Origin: an uncultured Saprospiraceae bacterium
GTDB taxonomy: Bacteria; Bacteroidota; Bacteroidia; Chitinophagales; Saprospiraceae
Direction of reading: 5' to 3'
Assembly: GCA_937894165.1 (NCBI GenBank)
Contig: CALCSX010000304.1
Coordinates: 1 to 6,978 of the forward strand
DNA: 6,978 nt
The notes under the pieces were generated by a model. That model saw only the letters and a list, made by a program, of their open reading frames with translations. It had not been told where the DNA came from and did not search any database. Of the stretch, positions 6,183-6,978 are shown in pieces; the first letter of the stretch is position 1, and the number at the start of each line of letters is the position of its first letter. Made by a program: the position numbers and the translations under genes.

Positions 6183-6978
6183 ATCTCTGAATTTTGTAAT
6201 TCCTCCAATTCCTCTTTATGCTGATTATTTAAAATATAGACATATTTTGTCTTCGTCATATCTTCAAAAAGTTCAACCGAAATAGAGTAGAAGTTGCTCC
6301 CACTTTCTACCTCAAATTCATCAATTTTGCCTATCATTATTCCTTCAGGAAAGATAGAACTATAGCCTGAAGTGATAATAGTGTCACCAATTTCAATACC
6401 TGCGTGTTTCGGCAAATCTAATATTTCATGATAATTCGCTTGGAAACCCGGCCAGGACAGGGTGCCGAAATAACCCTTACTGCGGACTGAAACACTGATT
6501 TTTGACTGACTATTCAGAATTGAGACTACATTTGAATAATTTGGGGAAGTGTTTTTTACGATACCAATAATACCATTGGCGGTAAAAACCCCCATGCCGC
6601 TTTCTATACCTTGTTTGCTGCCCTTGTCAATCAGCAGGATGTTATCTCTTTGAGCGAATGAATTTTTAATTATTTTGGCTGAATAATAGTCATACATGGC
6701 CATTGTTGTATCGCAAACCTCCTCCAATTCAGATGAAACCAATGAAAGCACATCAACTTTTCGTTTTAATCGGGCATTTTCAGCTGCTAGAGAATCAGCT
6801 ATCTCACTTAATTTGTAGAATTTGGACAATTCTTCCGATCGGTCGTAAACATACCCTGTAAATATATTACTTGAATTTACAAAAATAGCATTTTGCGTTT
6901 TATTGTAATTCACAATGAGATAGACACAATAAATCTCCAAAATTAAGAAAAGGATAAAATTGCCAAATCTTGCAAAAA
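6179..6978 (-). CDS. mreC: Rod shape-determining protein MreC (5' end cut by window edge)
   Basis: MreC is the periplasmic scaffold of the elongasome. It is anchored in the inner membrane and links MreB and MreD to the peptidoglycan synthases. The reading frame stays open to the edge: the codons before 6940 encode FARFGNFILFLIL, which is the start of the N-terminal membrane helix continuing into EIYCVYLIVNY. The TTG at 6940-6938 is therefore internal, and the true start lies beyond 6978. After the helix comes a predicted coiled coil (LSKFYKL...AENARLKRKVDVL). The MreC beta domain follows, with DKGSKQGIESGMGVF, NGIIGIV, VSVRSKGYFGTLSWPG, GDTIITSGYSSIFPEGIMIG and a short acidic tail. Visible length is about 266 codons, so probably only a few residues are missing. 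The stop codon overlaps the mreD start (ATGA), suggesting translational coupling. Family assignment is firm from the domain order and the mreD/mrdA context. Confidence 0.95.
   Translation of the reverse strand, partial: FARFGNFILFLILEIYCVYLIVNYNKTQNAIFVNSSNIFTGYVYDRSEELSKFYKLSEIADSLAAENARLKRKVDVLSLVSSELEEVCDTTMAMYDYYSAKIIKNSFAQRDNILLIDKGSKQGIESGMGVFTANGIIGIVKNTSPNYSNVVSILNSQSKISVSVRSKGYFGTLSWPGFQANYHEILDLPKHAGIEIGDTIITSGYSSIFPEGIMIGKIDEFEVESGSNFYSISVELFEDMTKTKYVYILNNQHKEELEELQNSEI

Noticed and set aside
6179..6940. mreC starting at the TTG at 6940
   Set aside because: The frame is open upstream to the window edge and encodes the first part of the membrane helix, so the gene is partial and the TTG is an internal Leu codon.

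Overview
The window looks like Bacteroidota chromosome. The MreC, MreD and PBP2 proteins have the sequence style of that phylum, starts lack clear Shine-Dalgarno sequences, intergenic DNA is AT-rich, and every gene lies on the minus strand. Genus cannot be fixed from the sequence; a Saprospiria- or Flavobacteriia-like lineage is only a guess.

From high to low coordinates (the direction of transcription), the first block is a cell-elongation cluster. It holds the 3' part of mreC (cut by the window edge at 6978), mreD (ATGA overlap with mreC), and mrdA/PBP2 (11 nt after mreD). Then comes folA (dihydrofolate reductase), whose start lies 32 nt inside the end of mrdA. MreC and MreD form the envelope scaffold of the elongasome, and PBP2 is its transpeptidase. 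folA belongs to tetrahydrofolate metabolism and is probably only a transcriptional passenger. The SEDS glycosyltransferase gene rodA, often next to mrdA, is not here. mreB is presumably upstream, outside the window.

A 145-nt AT-rich gap with no convincing terminator separates folA from the second block (35-3094), a tandem array of four paralogous genes of unknown function. Each encodes a predicted secreted protein. The three full-length copies (292-298 aa) share a heptad-like helical segment ending in a conserved Cys, an R-A-(T/S)-(R/K)-E/K-x-A-A helix, a CWGC motif, a WGDPxWxGQ block and a PWLL...DP(D/N)(T/S)P block near the C terminus. They are packed with overlapping stop/start codons in a repeated A-rich junction. 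The fourth copy is a 133-aa remnant that has lost about 79 internal codons and the whole CWGC half, and ends in a tail unlike its siblings. This family is the part of the window most likely to be undescribed. No function can be assigned from sequence alone.
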